This document shows, in pieces, positions 18,341 through 26,169 of a DNA stretch of 32,024 nucleotides. Source of the DNA: Hyphomicrobiales bacterium. GTDB lineage: Bacteria; Pseudomonadota; Alphaproteobacteria; Rhizobiales; Beijerinckiaceae. The position numbers were made by a program, and so were the translations under genes. Location: assembly GCA_019237205.1 (NCBI GenBank), contig JAFAHO010000181.1:1-32024 (forward strand), written 5' to 3'. Below the pieces are notes generated by a model. The model saw only the letters and a program-made list of their open reading frames with translations, was not told the DNA's origin and did no database searches. Each line of letters opens with the position of its first letter. Within the stretch, counting starts at the first letter, position 1.

Positions 18341-19822
18341 TTAACCAACCACAGCCTCCGCTTCGATTTCGACCAGATACTCGCCGATCAGCCTGCCGAT
18401 CTCGAGCATCGTATTGGCCGGGCGGACCGCTCCAAAACGCCGGCCGTGCGCGCGCGAGACCGGCTCCCAGTGGTTTGCGTCGGCGAGATAGACGCGCGTG
18501 CGCACGACGTCGTCAAGACCGGCGCCCAGAGCCGCGAGGCTGGCGGCGATCTTGTCGAGGATGAAGGTCGTCTGTCCGGCGGGATCGCCGGGGCAGACGA
18601 CCTCGTCGGCGCCGTTGGTTGCGGTCGTGCCGCTAACGAGCACCCGGTTGCCGATCCTGACCGCGCGGCTGTAGCCCGCGATCGGCTCGAAGGCGCTGCC
18701 GGTTGAGACGCGCAACCGTCCCGGCCGCCCCTCGACCGGCGCGGCCACATAGGCTTTCGGCATCGAATCGAGGTGATCGGTCAGATCGCCCAAGGCGGTG
18801 AGAAACGGCGGCCGTCGGTATTCGTCGCCGCAGTCGCCGGCGATCGCGGTCGTGGCGGCGAGCGCGACGTCGATTCGAGCGCGATCGTCGTCGTCCAGCG
18901 CGAACGAGAAGATCGCCAGGTTGTCGTTGGCATGGTCTCTTTCGCCGAGCCGCGCGCCCACGATCACTGCCGCGACGGCGGGATGATCGAGCGTCCAGCG
19001 CGTCGCCACATTGGCGATCGAGACGCCGTGCCTCCTCGCGATCGCCTGGAGCGCGCGAAGGATCGTCTGGAATGCGGCCCAGCCGCCAGCGGCGTCGACG
19101 AAGCGCTTGTATTTCATCTTGCTCCAGTCGGCGATCTCACCGCTCGCCGGCTCAGACCTTCCGAGCCAGCGCTCCGACATGAGACCTCCGGCGAGCGCGC
19201 CATAAGCGAGCAGCCGCACGCCGTTCTCCATACAGAAGGCGCTCATCTCCCCCGCCGCGCGGCGGTCGAGGAGCGAGAAGCTCACCTGATTGGTGACGAC
19301 GGGAATGCCGTGCTTGACCAGCACGCGCAGGTGCGCTGTGTCGAAATTGGTGACGCCGAGATGGCGGATGAGACCTTCGCGGCGTAACGCATTGAGGCGG
19401 TTCATCGCGTCGAGATAGGCGGGGTGCTCGAAGGCCCACCAGTGGAATTGAAGGAGCTCGACCGTCTCCACCCCGAGCCGTTTGCGGCTGCGCTCGACGC
19501 CCTCGCGCACGATATCGGCGGTCATTGGCCCCGGCGTGGGGCACCATTTGGTGAAACACGCGGGGCGCGCCGACCCCGCCGCCTCGCCGCCTGCGGCACG
19601 GGAGAGAAAGCGCCCGGCGATGAGCTCGGCCGTGCCGTAATGGTCGGCCATGTCGAAGCTGTCGAAGCCGGCCCGCGCATAGTTGAGCATCGCCGAGGAG
19701 GCGGCCTCGGGGTCGAGCGTCCGCCCGCCGCGCTCCATGTCGGCGACTTGCCAGAGGCCGACCACGACGCGGCAGATCTCGAGATCCGGCGCGAGCGCGA
19801 TGCGCGGCGGCGCTTTGGGCAT
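18341..19822 (-). CDS. Aldo/keto reductase fused to a C-terminal Rid-family (YjgF/UK114) domain
   Basis: A 493-residue cytosolic protein in two parts. Residues 1 to about 345 are an aldo/keto reductase with the full catalytic tetrad Asp57 and Tyr62 (FDMADHYG), Lys92 (FTKWCP) and His127 (LLQFHWW), so NAD(P)H-dependent carbonyl or imine reduction is plausible. Residues about 375-493 are a Rid domain (RAVRIGNRVLVSGTT, VVRTRVYLAD, RPANTMLEIGRLI, LVEIEAEAV). The arginine that RidA needs for enamine/imine hydrolysis is Asn470 here, so this belongs with the Rid subgroups of unknown activity. The GTG at 19867 overlaps the previous stop, but ATG 19822 has GGAG six bases upstream and is preferred. It is the last gene of the minus-strand operon and paralogous to the reductase at 21197. 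Confidence 0.92.
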   Translation of the reverse strand: MPKAPPRIALAPDLEICRVVVGLWQVADMERGGRTLDPEAASSAMLNYARAGFDSFDMADHYGTAELIAGRFLSRAAGGEAAGSARPACFTKWCPTPGPMTADIVREGVERSRKRLGVETVELLQFHWWAFEHPAYLDAMNRLNALRREGLIRHLGVTNFDTAHLRVLVKHGIPVVTNQVSFSLLDRRAAGEMSAFCMENGVRLLAYGALAGGLMSERWLGRSEPASGEIADWSKMKYKRFVDAAGGWAAFQTILRALQAIARRHGVSIANVATRWTLDHPAVAAVIVGARLGERDHANDNLAIFSFALDDDDRARIDVALAATTAIAGDCGDEYRRPPFLTALGDLTDHLDSMPKAYVAAPVEGRPGRLRVSTGSAFEPIAGYSRAVRIGNRVLVSGTTATNGADEVVCPGDPAGQTTFILDKIAASLAALGAGLDDVVRTRVYLADANHWEPVSRAHGRRFGAVRPANTMLEIGRLIGEYLVEIEAEAVVG

Positions 19823-19863
19823 GCGGTTCTCCAAGAGGACGCGGCGGGCGATGGCCGCACCCC

Positions 19864-21132
19864 TCACTTGGCGAGCTTGGCCTTGATCGCGTTGACGTCG
19901 TCAGTGCTCATCTCCCCGACTGTCGTCACCTTGCCGTCGACGATCTTCCACAGCCGGAATGGCCCCGTGATGTCGCCATATTGGTCGAACGACACCGGAC
20001 CGATGACGCCTTCGTAGCGGATCGGCTTGCCCACCTTCAAGAGATCGAGCGCCTTGGCGAAATCGGCCTTGCCGGCGTGGATGACCTCGCCGTCTTTGGA
20101 TGTGACCTTGTAGATGGCGTCGCGGATGGCGATTGGATCTTGCGTCGGCGCAGCCGCGATGGCGAGGCCGACGATCGCGCCCGCGTCATAGGCGCGGTCG
20201 GCCGCCGGATTGCTCGGATCGATGCCGCCGGAGAACGCCTTGTAGTTGGCGTTGAAATATTCGGTCGAGGGGGTCGGGTTGGTGCCCGAGGAGGTTCCGT
20301 AGGCCTCATCGAGATATTTGGCCCCGACGCTCGAAATGAAGTCAGGGCTGTTCATGCCGTCGTTGAGCAGAAACTTGGCCGGGCCGCCCTGCGAAATCCA
20401 GGCGCGGGCGATCGTCGCGCCGTCGACGGGCGTGGCGATGAGATAGAGGCCGTCGGGTTTGGAGGCGATCGCCTTGGTCGCCTCCGCGTCATAGCTCGAC
20501 TGCTTCTCGTTGTAGGGCGTCACCGAGACGATATCACCGCCGAGCGCCTTGTAGGCATTGGCGAATTCGTTCAGCATGTTGACGCCGAAATCGTTATTGA
20601 CGTGTATGACGGCAATCTTCTTGAAGCCCTGGTCGAGCGCATATTTCGCCGCCGCGGTTCCCTGGAGGGCGTCGGACGTGATGGTGCGGAAGAACATGCC
20701 GTTCGTCTTGCCCTCGCGCCCGAGCGTCGTCAGCGTCGGCGAGGACGAGGCGGGCGAGACCTGCACAATCTTGCCGGGCCCGGTGACCGAGGTGAGGATC
20801 GGAATCGACACGGATGAGATGATGCCGCCGATGATGACCGGCACTTTCTTCAGCTGCACGAGCTGATTGGCGGCGTCGACCGCAAGCGCGCCCTGGCTCT
20901 GCGAGTCGCGCGTGTCGGCGACGAGCTTGCAGCCATGCGGGCCGCCGGCGTCGTTGAGATCCCGGAACGCCATCTCGACCGATTTCGCGCCCGCCTGCCC
21001 GTACTCGCCCGCCGGTCCGGTCAGCTCCATCACGACGCCGACCGTGACCTGGCAATCCTCCGCCCTGGCGGCGCCGTCGAGCCCAAGCAAGAGCGCCAAC
21101 GCCGCCGCGGATTTCAGAATGCGCCCGTTCAT
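19864..21132 (-). CDS. Periplasmic substrate-binding protein of a HAAT-type (branched-chain amino acid-like) ABC transporter
   Basis: A 422-residue type I periplasmic binding protein (Leu/Ile/Val-binding-like fold). The signal peptide MNGRILKSAAALALLLGLDG ends at ARA|EDC. The mature start QVTVGVVMELTGPAGEYGQAG is the family's first ligand-loop region, followed by two Rossmann-like lobes (VIIGGIISSVSIPI, KKIAVIHVNNDFG). A strong GGAGGAGGAGG lies before ATG 21132. The ligand could be a branched-chain amino acid, an amide, urea or an aromatic; sequence alone does not decide. It lies between the two aldo/keto reductase genes and should deliver to the divergent ATPase/permease set at 22733-26137, which has no binding protein of its own. 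Confidence 0.93.
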   Translation of the reverse strand: MNGRILKSAAALALLLGLDGAARAEDCQVTVGVVMELTGPAGEYGQAGAKSVEMAFRDLNDAGGPHGCKLVADTRDSQSQGALAVDAANQLVQLKKVPVIIGGIISSVSIPILTSVTGPGKIVQVSPASSSPTLTTLGREGKTNGMFFRTITSDALQGTAAAKYALDQGFKKIAVIHVNNDFGVNMLNEFANAYKALGGDIVSVTPYNEKQSSYDAEATKAIASKPDGLYLIATPVDGATIARAWISQGGPAKFLLNDGMNSPDFISSVGAKYLDEAYGTSSGTNPTPSTEYFNANYKAFSGGIDPSNPAADRAYDAGAIVGLAIAAAPTQDPIAIRDAIYKVTSKDGEVIHAGKADFAKALDLLKVGKPIRYEGVIGPVSFDQYGDITGPFRLWKIVDGKVTTVGEMSTDDVNAIKAKLAK

Positions 21133-21196
21133 GATCCTCCTCCTCCGTCTGACTTGGGCTGGCCACAAACGGCGCGCGCCCTTATGAACCATCGTC

Positions 21197-22258
21197 TCAC
21201 GCCGGTTCCGCGCTGAGATTATATTTCATGATCGAACCGTGCCGCCCGGCGCGGTCGCGCTCGAGTTCGTAGACGTCGCCTTCCGGTCCGCGGCGCTTTC
21301 CAGCGACCGCCTCGATCTCCCCCCGGTCGCCGTCGGTCAGCTCAAGCGCGCCGGCCGCGACGTTGGCGGCAAGATGCGCGCGCGAGGTCGCGCCGACAAT
21401 GACCGCCGCGACGCCGGGAAGATCGAGCGTGAAGCGGCTCGCCACGCTCGCAATGTCGCAGTTCCGCCGGTCGGCGACGCGGCGGAGCGCGCCCAGAAGC
21501 TCCTGAAAGAGCCTCCAGCCGCCGAAATCGTCGATGATGAGCTTGTATTTGACCAGTGAGCGGTTCGCGAGCGGCTGAGCCGGCTCCGGCCGACCAAGCC
21601 AGCGGTCAGAGAGAAAACCCCCCGCAACCGAGCCGTAGCAGATGAGTTCCACCCCATGGGCCCGGCACAAGGCAGAAACGCCGTTCTCCGGCCGGCGGTC
21701 GAGAACTGAATACTGCAGCTGCATCGAGGCGAGCGGAAAGCCGGCCTCGATGATGGCGCGCACGTGGCTCGCGTCAAAATTGGTGCCGCCGATGAGCCGC
21801 ACCTTGCCCTTCGCCCGCAAATCGTCAAGCCAACGCAGCGCGTCGAGCCAGCGTGGCTCAGCATAGTCCCACCAATGGAACTGGACCAGATCGAGCCGCT
21901 CCATCTTCAAGCGGCGGAGCGAACGGTCGATGATCGTTTCGACATCGCGTCGTTCGATCGTCCGTAGAAGCGAAAGGTCGGGCACGAACTTCGTGTGCAC
22001 GCGCAGGCGGTTCGCCGACCGGGCGCCGCGGGTCGCGAGCAGCCGCGCCCGCATCGCGCCGTAGAGCTCCTCGACGCCGTTGTAGATGTCGGCGCAGTCG
22101 AAAGTAAAGACGCCGGCGTCGAAAGCGGCGATGAGATCGTCGACGGCGTGTTCCCGATCGATCGCGCCGTGGCCGCCAGCGAGTTGCCAGCCGCCGCGAA
22201 TGACACGCGAAATCGAGTATCCCGGCGACAGTTCGTAAGATTCGACGACGGCGGTCAT
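21197..22258 (-). CDS. Aldo/keto reductase (stand-alone paralogue)
   Basis: A 353-residue cytosolic oxidoreductase with the tetrad Asp54 and Tyr59 (FDCADIYNG), Lys90 (VHTKFVP) and His128 (LVQFHWWDY). It shares with the fused enzyme at 18341 the unusual QFHWW, the stretch YGSVAGGFLSDRWLGRPEP (YGALAGGLMSERWLGRSEP in the other) and KYK...FGGW, so the two are duplicates that have diverged. ATG 22258 overlaps the stop of the small upstream gene by four bases (ATGA). A 64-base gap separates it from the binding-protein gene. The product ends with a polar tail of about 30 residues with no Rid domain. Substrate unknown. Confidence 0.92.
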   Translation of the reverse strand: MTAVVESYELSPGYSISRVIRGGWQLAGGHGAIDREHAVDDLIAAFDAGVFTFDCADIYNGVEELYGAMRARLLATRGARSANRLRVHTKFVPDLSLLRTIERRDVETIIDRSLRRLKMERLDLVQFHWWDYAEPRWLDALRWLDDLRAKGKVRLIGGTNFDASHVRAIIEAGFPLASMQLQYSVLDRRPENGVSALCRAHGVELICYGSVAGGFLSDRWLGRPEPAQPLANRSLVKYKLIIDDFGGWRLFQELLGALRRVADRRNCDIASVASRFTLDLPGVAAVIVGATSRAHLAANVAAGALELTDGDRGEIEAVAGKRRGPEGDVYELERDRAGRHGSIMKYNLSAEPA

Positions 22259-22620
22259 TCAGTCCTCCGCGTCGGGAGCGGCGCGGCCGTGGTCTCGCTG
22301 CGCTGGAAACGCCTGAGCCCGGTTCTCACGATGCGGAGCCGGCTCTGGCAGTTCGGGTCGGGACAGGCGATCTCCGCGTCCGTGGTCATCCAGTCGTTGG
22401 GGTGGGTCGGGCGCTGCTTGGCGGCCAACAGCGGCAGAACCGCCGCAAGCGAATAGATCGAGACGCCCTGTCCCGGCGGCAGCGTCAACATCTCGCCCTT
22501 GAGTTCGAAGTAGTCGCCCGCTCGCGCGCCGCAATAGACTTTCGCGCCGGGGGGTACGACCGCCTCGACCCGGAGGTCCCAAAGTTCGAAGCTTTCGTCG
22601 GACTCGAGTTCGTTCATCAT
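22255..22620 (-). CDS. Small conserved protein, TIGR04076-like
   Basis: A 121-residue soluble protein. Its sequence, ELWDLRVEAV, VYCGARAGDYFELKGE, LPPGQGVSIYSLAAVLPLLA, then NDWMTTDAEIACPDPNC, resembles the TIGR04076 family of unknown function as I remember it; no database search was made. Features include three cysteines, two of them in a CPDPNC pair that could bind metal or be redox active. Two ATGs in tandem (22620 and 22617) follow GGGCGGAAC; the second is better spaced. It is the first gene of the minus-strand operon, translationally coupled to the aldo/keto reductase. No function is assigned. Confidence 0.8.
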   Translation of the reverse strand: MMNELESDESFELWDLRVEAVVPPGAKVYCGARAGDYFELKGEMLTLPPGQGVSIYSLAAVLPLLAAKQRPTHPNDWMTTDAEIACPDPNCQSRLRIVRTGLRRFQRSETTAAPLPTRRTE

Positions 22621-22732
22621 GTTCCGCCCACGGAGCCTTTTGGGGCGCCCCGCGCAGGAGATCAAAGGCAGGGATTGCAGACTATCGAGGGCTGGTCAAA
22701 GATCAACGACCCGTTTGAGGTCATGTCCGGCG
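22621..22732. promoter_or_regulatory. Divergent promoter region of the AKR operon and the ABC transporter operon
   Basis: These 112 bases separate two operons reading away from each other, so both sets of start signals must be here. I see no clear sigma-54 (TGGC-N-TTGC) or palindromic operator. No regulator gene lies beside it. Confidence 0.4.
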
Positions 22733-23533
22733 ATGAAGCCGATCCGAAAAGAGCCCCCAACCGGGGTCCGGCCCGCCTTGTCGGCGAAGTCCCTGGTCAA
22801 GCGTTTCGGGGGCGTCGCCGCAGTCGACGACGTCACGATCGACGTCGGTTATGGCGAAGTCGTCGGGCTGATCGGCCCCAACGGCGCCGGGAAGACAACG
22901 CTTTTCGATCTGATCGCGGGCGAGCTGAAGCCGACCTCCGGCCGCATCTGGCTGGATGGGGCCGCGGTTGAATCCGCGCCGGCGGATTCGCGGCTGGCGC
23001 ATGGCCTCGGCCGCACCTTCCAGATCCCGCGCCCGTTTCCCGGCATGACGCTGATCGAGAACGTAATGCTGGGCGCCCAGGGACAGAGCGGCGAGCGCAT
23101 CTGGCCGAACTGGATTGCGCCGCGACAGGTGGCGCGCGAGGAGCGCGCTTGCCGCGACAAGGCGATGGACCTTCTCGCTTTCGTCAAGCTCGATCGGCTC
23201 GCCCGGGAGCCGGCGCGGATTCTTTCCGGAGGAGAGCGCAAGTTGCTCGAACTGGCCCGCGCGCTCATGGCGGAACCGATGCTGCTGCTGCTCGACGAGC
23301 CGGCGGCGGGCGTCAATCCGAGCCTCCTCGAAGTGATCCTCGAGCGCATCGTTGAGATCAATCGGCGCGGCCCGGCGGTGCTCGTCATTGAGCACAACAT
23401 GGACGTAATCGTTCGGCTCTGCGTGCGCGTCTTTGTCATGGCGGCCGGAAAGCTTCTCTGCGAGGGGAAGCCGGAGGCGGTGGTTCGCGACCCCCGCGTC
23501 ATCGAAGCCTACCTCGGGGGCGCTTCGGCATGA
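22733..23533 (+). CDS. HAAT ABC transporter ATP-binding protein (LivG type)
   Basis: A 266-residue ATPase. Walker A GPNGAGKTT is at 48-56, the Q-loop-side GLGRTFQIPRPFPGMT is typical of LivG/UrtD, signature LSGGERKLLELARAL, Walker B LLLLDEPAAGVNP, and switch His in VIEHNMDVI. ATG 22733 is chosen because KSLVKRFGGVAAVDDV, the conserved first strand, starts about 20 residues later; the ribosome-binding site is poor. The stop overlaps the next gene by four bases. Works at the inner face of the membrane with the LivF-type partner. Confidence 0.93.
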   Translation: MKPIRKEPPTGVRPALSAKSLVKRFGGVAAVDDVTIDVGYGEVVGLIGPNGAGKTTLFDLIAGELKPTSGRIWLDGAAVESAPADSRLAHGLGRTFQIPRPFPGMTLIENVMLGAQGQSGERIWPNWIAPRQVAREERACRDKAMDLLAFVKLDRLAREPARILSGGERKLLELARALMAEPMLLLLDEPAAGVNPSLLEVILERIVEINRRGPAVLVIEHNMDVIVRLCVRVFVMAAGKLLCEGKPEAVVRDPRVIEAYLGGASA

Positions 23534-24273
23534 GCGGGCGGACGCCGCTCCTCATTGTGGACAAACTCGTCGCCGGATACGAGCCGGACCTGCCCATCGT
23601 CAACGGCGCATCAATCAACGTGGCCGCCAGCGAAATCATCGCCGTGCTGGGCCCGAACGGCGCCGGAAAATCGACGCTCATCAAAGCGATCGCCGGTCTG
23701 GTTCCGATCAGCGGCGGCAGCGTGACATTTGCCGGTCACGACGTCACTCTGACGCCTGCCCATCGTTTGATTGGCGCGGGCCTTGCTTTCACGCCGCAGA
23801 CCGAGAACGTCTTCGCTTCGCTCAGCGTCGCCGACAATCTGAAGCTCGCCGCCGGAGTCTTGCCGAAAACCCATCGCGCCGACCGGATCGCCGCGGCCTA
23901 CGAAACCTTCCCCGATCTCGCGCGCCAGCGCGGCTTGACGGCCGGACGCCTTTCCGGCGGCCAGCGCCAGATGCTCGCGATCGCTCGCTCGCTGCTGGTA
24001 GGCCCAAGGGCGTTGATGCTCGACGAGCCATCCGCGGGCCTGTCGCCGAAGCTGGTCGAAATGATATTCGCAACGCTCGCCGACATCCGCCAGAGCGGCG
24101 TGGCGATCGTGCTCGTCGAGCAGAACACGCGCGCGGCGCTTGCGCTCGCCGATCGCGCCTATATCCTCGTGCAGGGCCGCAACCGGCACGAGGGTCCGGC
24201 GAGGGCGCTGACGAGCGATCCGATGGTTGCGGCGCTCTATCTCGGCGGCGTCGAAACGGAAGGCGCGCCGTGA
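23530..24273 (+). CDS. HAAT ABC transporter ATP-binding protein (LivF type)
   Basis: A 247-residue ATPase, the second of the pair. Walker A GPNGAGKST is at 41-49, LivF-like ALTFTPQTENVFASLSV region (FTPQTENVFASLSVADNL), signature LSGGQRQMLAIARSL, Walker B LMLDEPSAGLSP, and VLVEQNTRAAL with the switch position Gln as usual for LivF. ATG overlaps the LivG-type stop (ATGA), and its own stop overlaps the permease GTG (GTGA), so the operon is tightly coupled. Confidence 0.93.
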   Translation: MSGRTPLLIVDKLVAGYEPDLPIVNGASINVAASEIIAVLGPNGAGKSTLIKAIAGLVPISGGSVTFAGHDVTLTPAHRLIGAGLAFTPQTENVFASLSVADNLKLAAGVLPKTHRADRIAAAYETFPDLARQRGLTAGRLSGGQRQMLAIARSLLVGPRALMLDEPSAGLSPKLVEMIFATLADIRQSGVAIVLVEQNTRAALALADRAYILVQGRNRHEGPARALTSDPMVAALYLGGVETEGAP

Positions 24274-25178
24274 CGCCGCAGGTACTCGTCGACGGCCTGA
24301 TGTCCGGCGCGCTAATCGGGCTTGGCGCGATCGGCGTCACCCTCACCTATTCGATCTTGGGATTCGCGAATTTCGCCCACGGCGAATTCATTTCCTTCGG
24401 CGCCTATGCGACGCTGCTCGTGGCGTCGGGGATATCGGCGCTGATTGTTGGCTCGGATCAGGGGATCGGGGCGCTCTCGATCAGCCCGGCGGTAATCGGG
24501 GCTTCGTTCATCGCGATGGCGCTGACCGCCGGCCTCGCGCTGGCGCTCGATAAGATCCTGTTCTCCCGGCTGCGCGGCAAAAGCGCCGCGATCTCGATCG
24601 TGATGGCGAGCTTCGGCGCCTCGATGGCGATTCGCGCCTCGCTCGAGTTCGCCTTCACTTCCCGGCCGGCGTATTTTTCGCGCGATCTCGAGATCGCAAG
24701 ACCTATCGGCTTCAGTCTCAGAGCGACGCCCGATCAGATCGCGCTGCTCGCGGTCGCGGCGGCGCTTTTGATCGGCGTGCATCTCCTGCTCACCCGCACC
24801 CAGATCGGCAGAGCGATGCGGGCGGTGAGCGAGAATCCAGCGCTGGCGCGGGTCGCCGGCGTCGACGTCGACGCGACGATCCGCTTCGTTTGGGCGATCG
24901 GCGGCGCGCTCGCCTCAGCGTCCGGCGTCATGCTTGGGCTGCTCGTGCAGATCCGCCCCTTCATGGGCTTCGATTTGCTGCTGCCGCTGTTCGCCGCGGC
25001 GATTCTCGGCGGCATTGGCAGCGCGCCCGGCGCCTTCGCCGGCGCCCTGATCATCGGCCTCGGCGAAGCGATAACGGTGCAGCTCGCGGGCTCCGAATGG
25101 CGCGCGGCCTTCGCCTTTCTGGTGCTGATCGTCGTGCTGGTCGTCCGCCCGACCGGCCTCGCCGGGAGGCCTACGTGA
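24270..25178 (+). CDS. HAAT ABC transporter permease (LivH type)
   Basis: A 302-residue inner-membrane permease. It opens with VLVDGLMSGALIGLGAIGVTL and the family hallmark YSILGFANFAHGEFISFGAY, then about eight hydrophobic segments. RAVSENPALARVAGVDVD is the cytoplasmic coupling loop that contacts the ATPases. GTG 24270 overlaps the preceding stop; the frame continues upstream only as a shadow of livF-type coding. Pairs with the LivM-type protein downstream. Confidence 0.94.
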   Translation: MTPQVLVDGLMSGALIGLGAIGVTLTYSILGFANFAHGEFISFGAYATLLVASGISALIVGSDQGIGALSISPAVIGASFIAMALTAGLALALDKILFSRLRGKSAAISIVMASFGASMAIRASLEFAFTSRPAYFSRDLEIARPIGFSLRATPDQIALLAVAAALLIGVHLLLTRTQIGRAMRAVSENPALARVAGVDVDATIRFVWAIGGALASASGVMLGLLVQIRPFMGFDLLLPLFAAAILGGIGSAPGAFAGALIIGLGEAITVQLAGSEWRAAFAFLVLIVVLVVRPTGLAGRPT

Positions 25179-26137
25179 CGTTCGATCTCATTGGACCGAT
25201 CGCTTACGCGAGCTTCTTCCTCGTCCTGGCGCTCGTCAACGCGCTCGTCTGTCTCGGCCTCAACGTGCAATGGGGGCAGACGGGGTTGTTCAATGTCGGC
25301 GTCGTCGGATTCGTGGCCATAGGCGCCTACGCCTCGGCGCTCCTGACCACGCCGCCTAGCCAGGGCCGTCTCGGCGGCTTCGCGCTGCCGATCCTCGTCG
25401 GCTGGCTTGCTGCGATGGTCGCTTCGGGCGCAGTCTCGGCTTTCGTCGGCGCGGTGACCCTGCGGCTACGGGCGGATTACCTGGCGATCACGACCTTCGG
25501 CGTCGCTGTGGTGGTGCAGCTTGTCGCGCTAAACGCCCAGGGGCTGACCGGCGGCGCCTTCGGCGTCGCGTTCATTCCGCGTCCCTTCGACAGCCTTGCG
25601 TCGACACCGGCGCTCTATGACCTCGCCAATCTGGCGCTGATCGCAATCGTCGTCGTTGTCGTCTATGTGGCACTGGAGCGGCTTGCGCGCAGCCCGTGGG
25701 GCCGGGTGTTGCGGGCGATCCGCGAAGACGAACGCGCCGCAATGGCGCTCGGTAAGAATCCGGTGCGTTACCGCCTGCAAGCCTTCGCGCTCGGCGGCGC
25801 TCTGATGGGTCTCGCCGGCGCGATCGGCGCGCATTTCATCGGCTTTATCGCGCCGGAGAACTACACTTCAAGCCTCACCTTCCAGGTCTGGGCGATGCTG
25901 ATCGTCGGCGGCTCGGGCAACAATCTCGGGGCGATCATCGGCGCGGGGCTCGTCTGGGCGCTGTGGAGCGCTTCCGGCCTCATCATCGCCGATCTCGTTC
26001 CTGCGTCGTTCGAGGCTCGCGCCGCGGCGCTGCGCATTATCGCCATCGGCGTGCTGCTTGCGACCATGATCGTCGTTCGTCCCCGCGGCCTCATCGGCGA
26101 GAAGGCGATGGTGTCACGTCATCTCGACAAGGAATAG
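25175..26137 (+). CDS. HAAT ABC transporter permease (LivM type)
   Basis: A 320-residue inner-membrane permease. LNVQWGQTGLFNVGVVGFVAIGAY is the LivM signature region, LRADYLAITTFGVAVV follows, and RAIREDERAAMALGKNPVRYRL is the ATPase-coupling loop. GTG 25175 lies six bases after GGGAGG and overlaps the LivH-type stop (GTGA). It is the last gene of the plus-strand operon and converges on hypB with a 32-base gap in which no clear terminator is seen. Confidence 0.94.
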   Translation: MTFDLIGPIAYASFFLVLALVNALVCLGLNVQWGQTGLFNVGVVGFVAIGAYASALLTTPPSQGRLGGFALPILVGWLAAMVASGAVSAFVGAVTLRLRADYLAITTFGVAVVVQLVALNAQGLTGGAFGVAFIPRPFDSLASTPALYDLANLALIAIVVVVVYVALERLARSPWGRVLRAIREDERAAMALGKNPVRYRLQAFALGGALMGLAGAIGAHFIGFIAPENYTSSLTFQVWAMLIVGGSGNNLGAIIGAGLVWALWSASGLIIADLVPASFEARAAALRIIAIGVLLATMIVVRPRGLIGEKAMVSRHLDKE

Positions 26138-26169
26138 CCGGGACTCAGCCGGGCGGCCGACTCCCACCT

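Noticed and set aside
23433-24269. Upstream extension of the LivH-type permease frame to 581 codons
   Set aside because: Covers the LivF-type ATPase gene in a different frame; the conserved permease start is GTG 24270.
26138-26169. Terminator between the LivM-type gene and hypB
   Set aside because: The 32 bases are GC-rich but I found no stem of useful length and no T-run.
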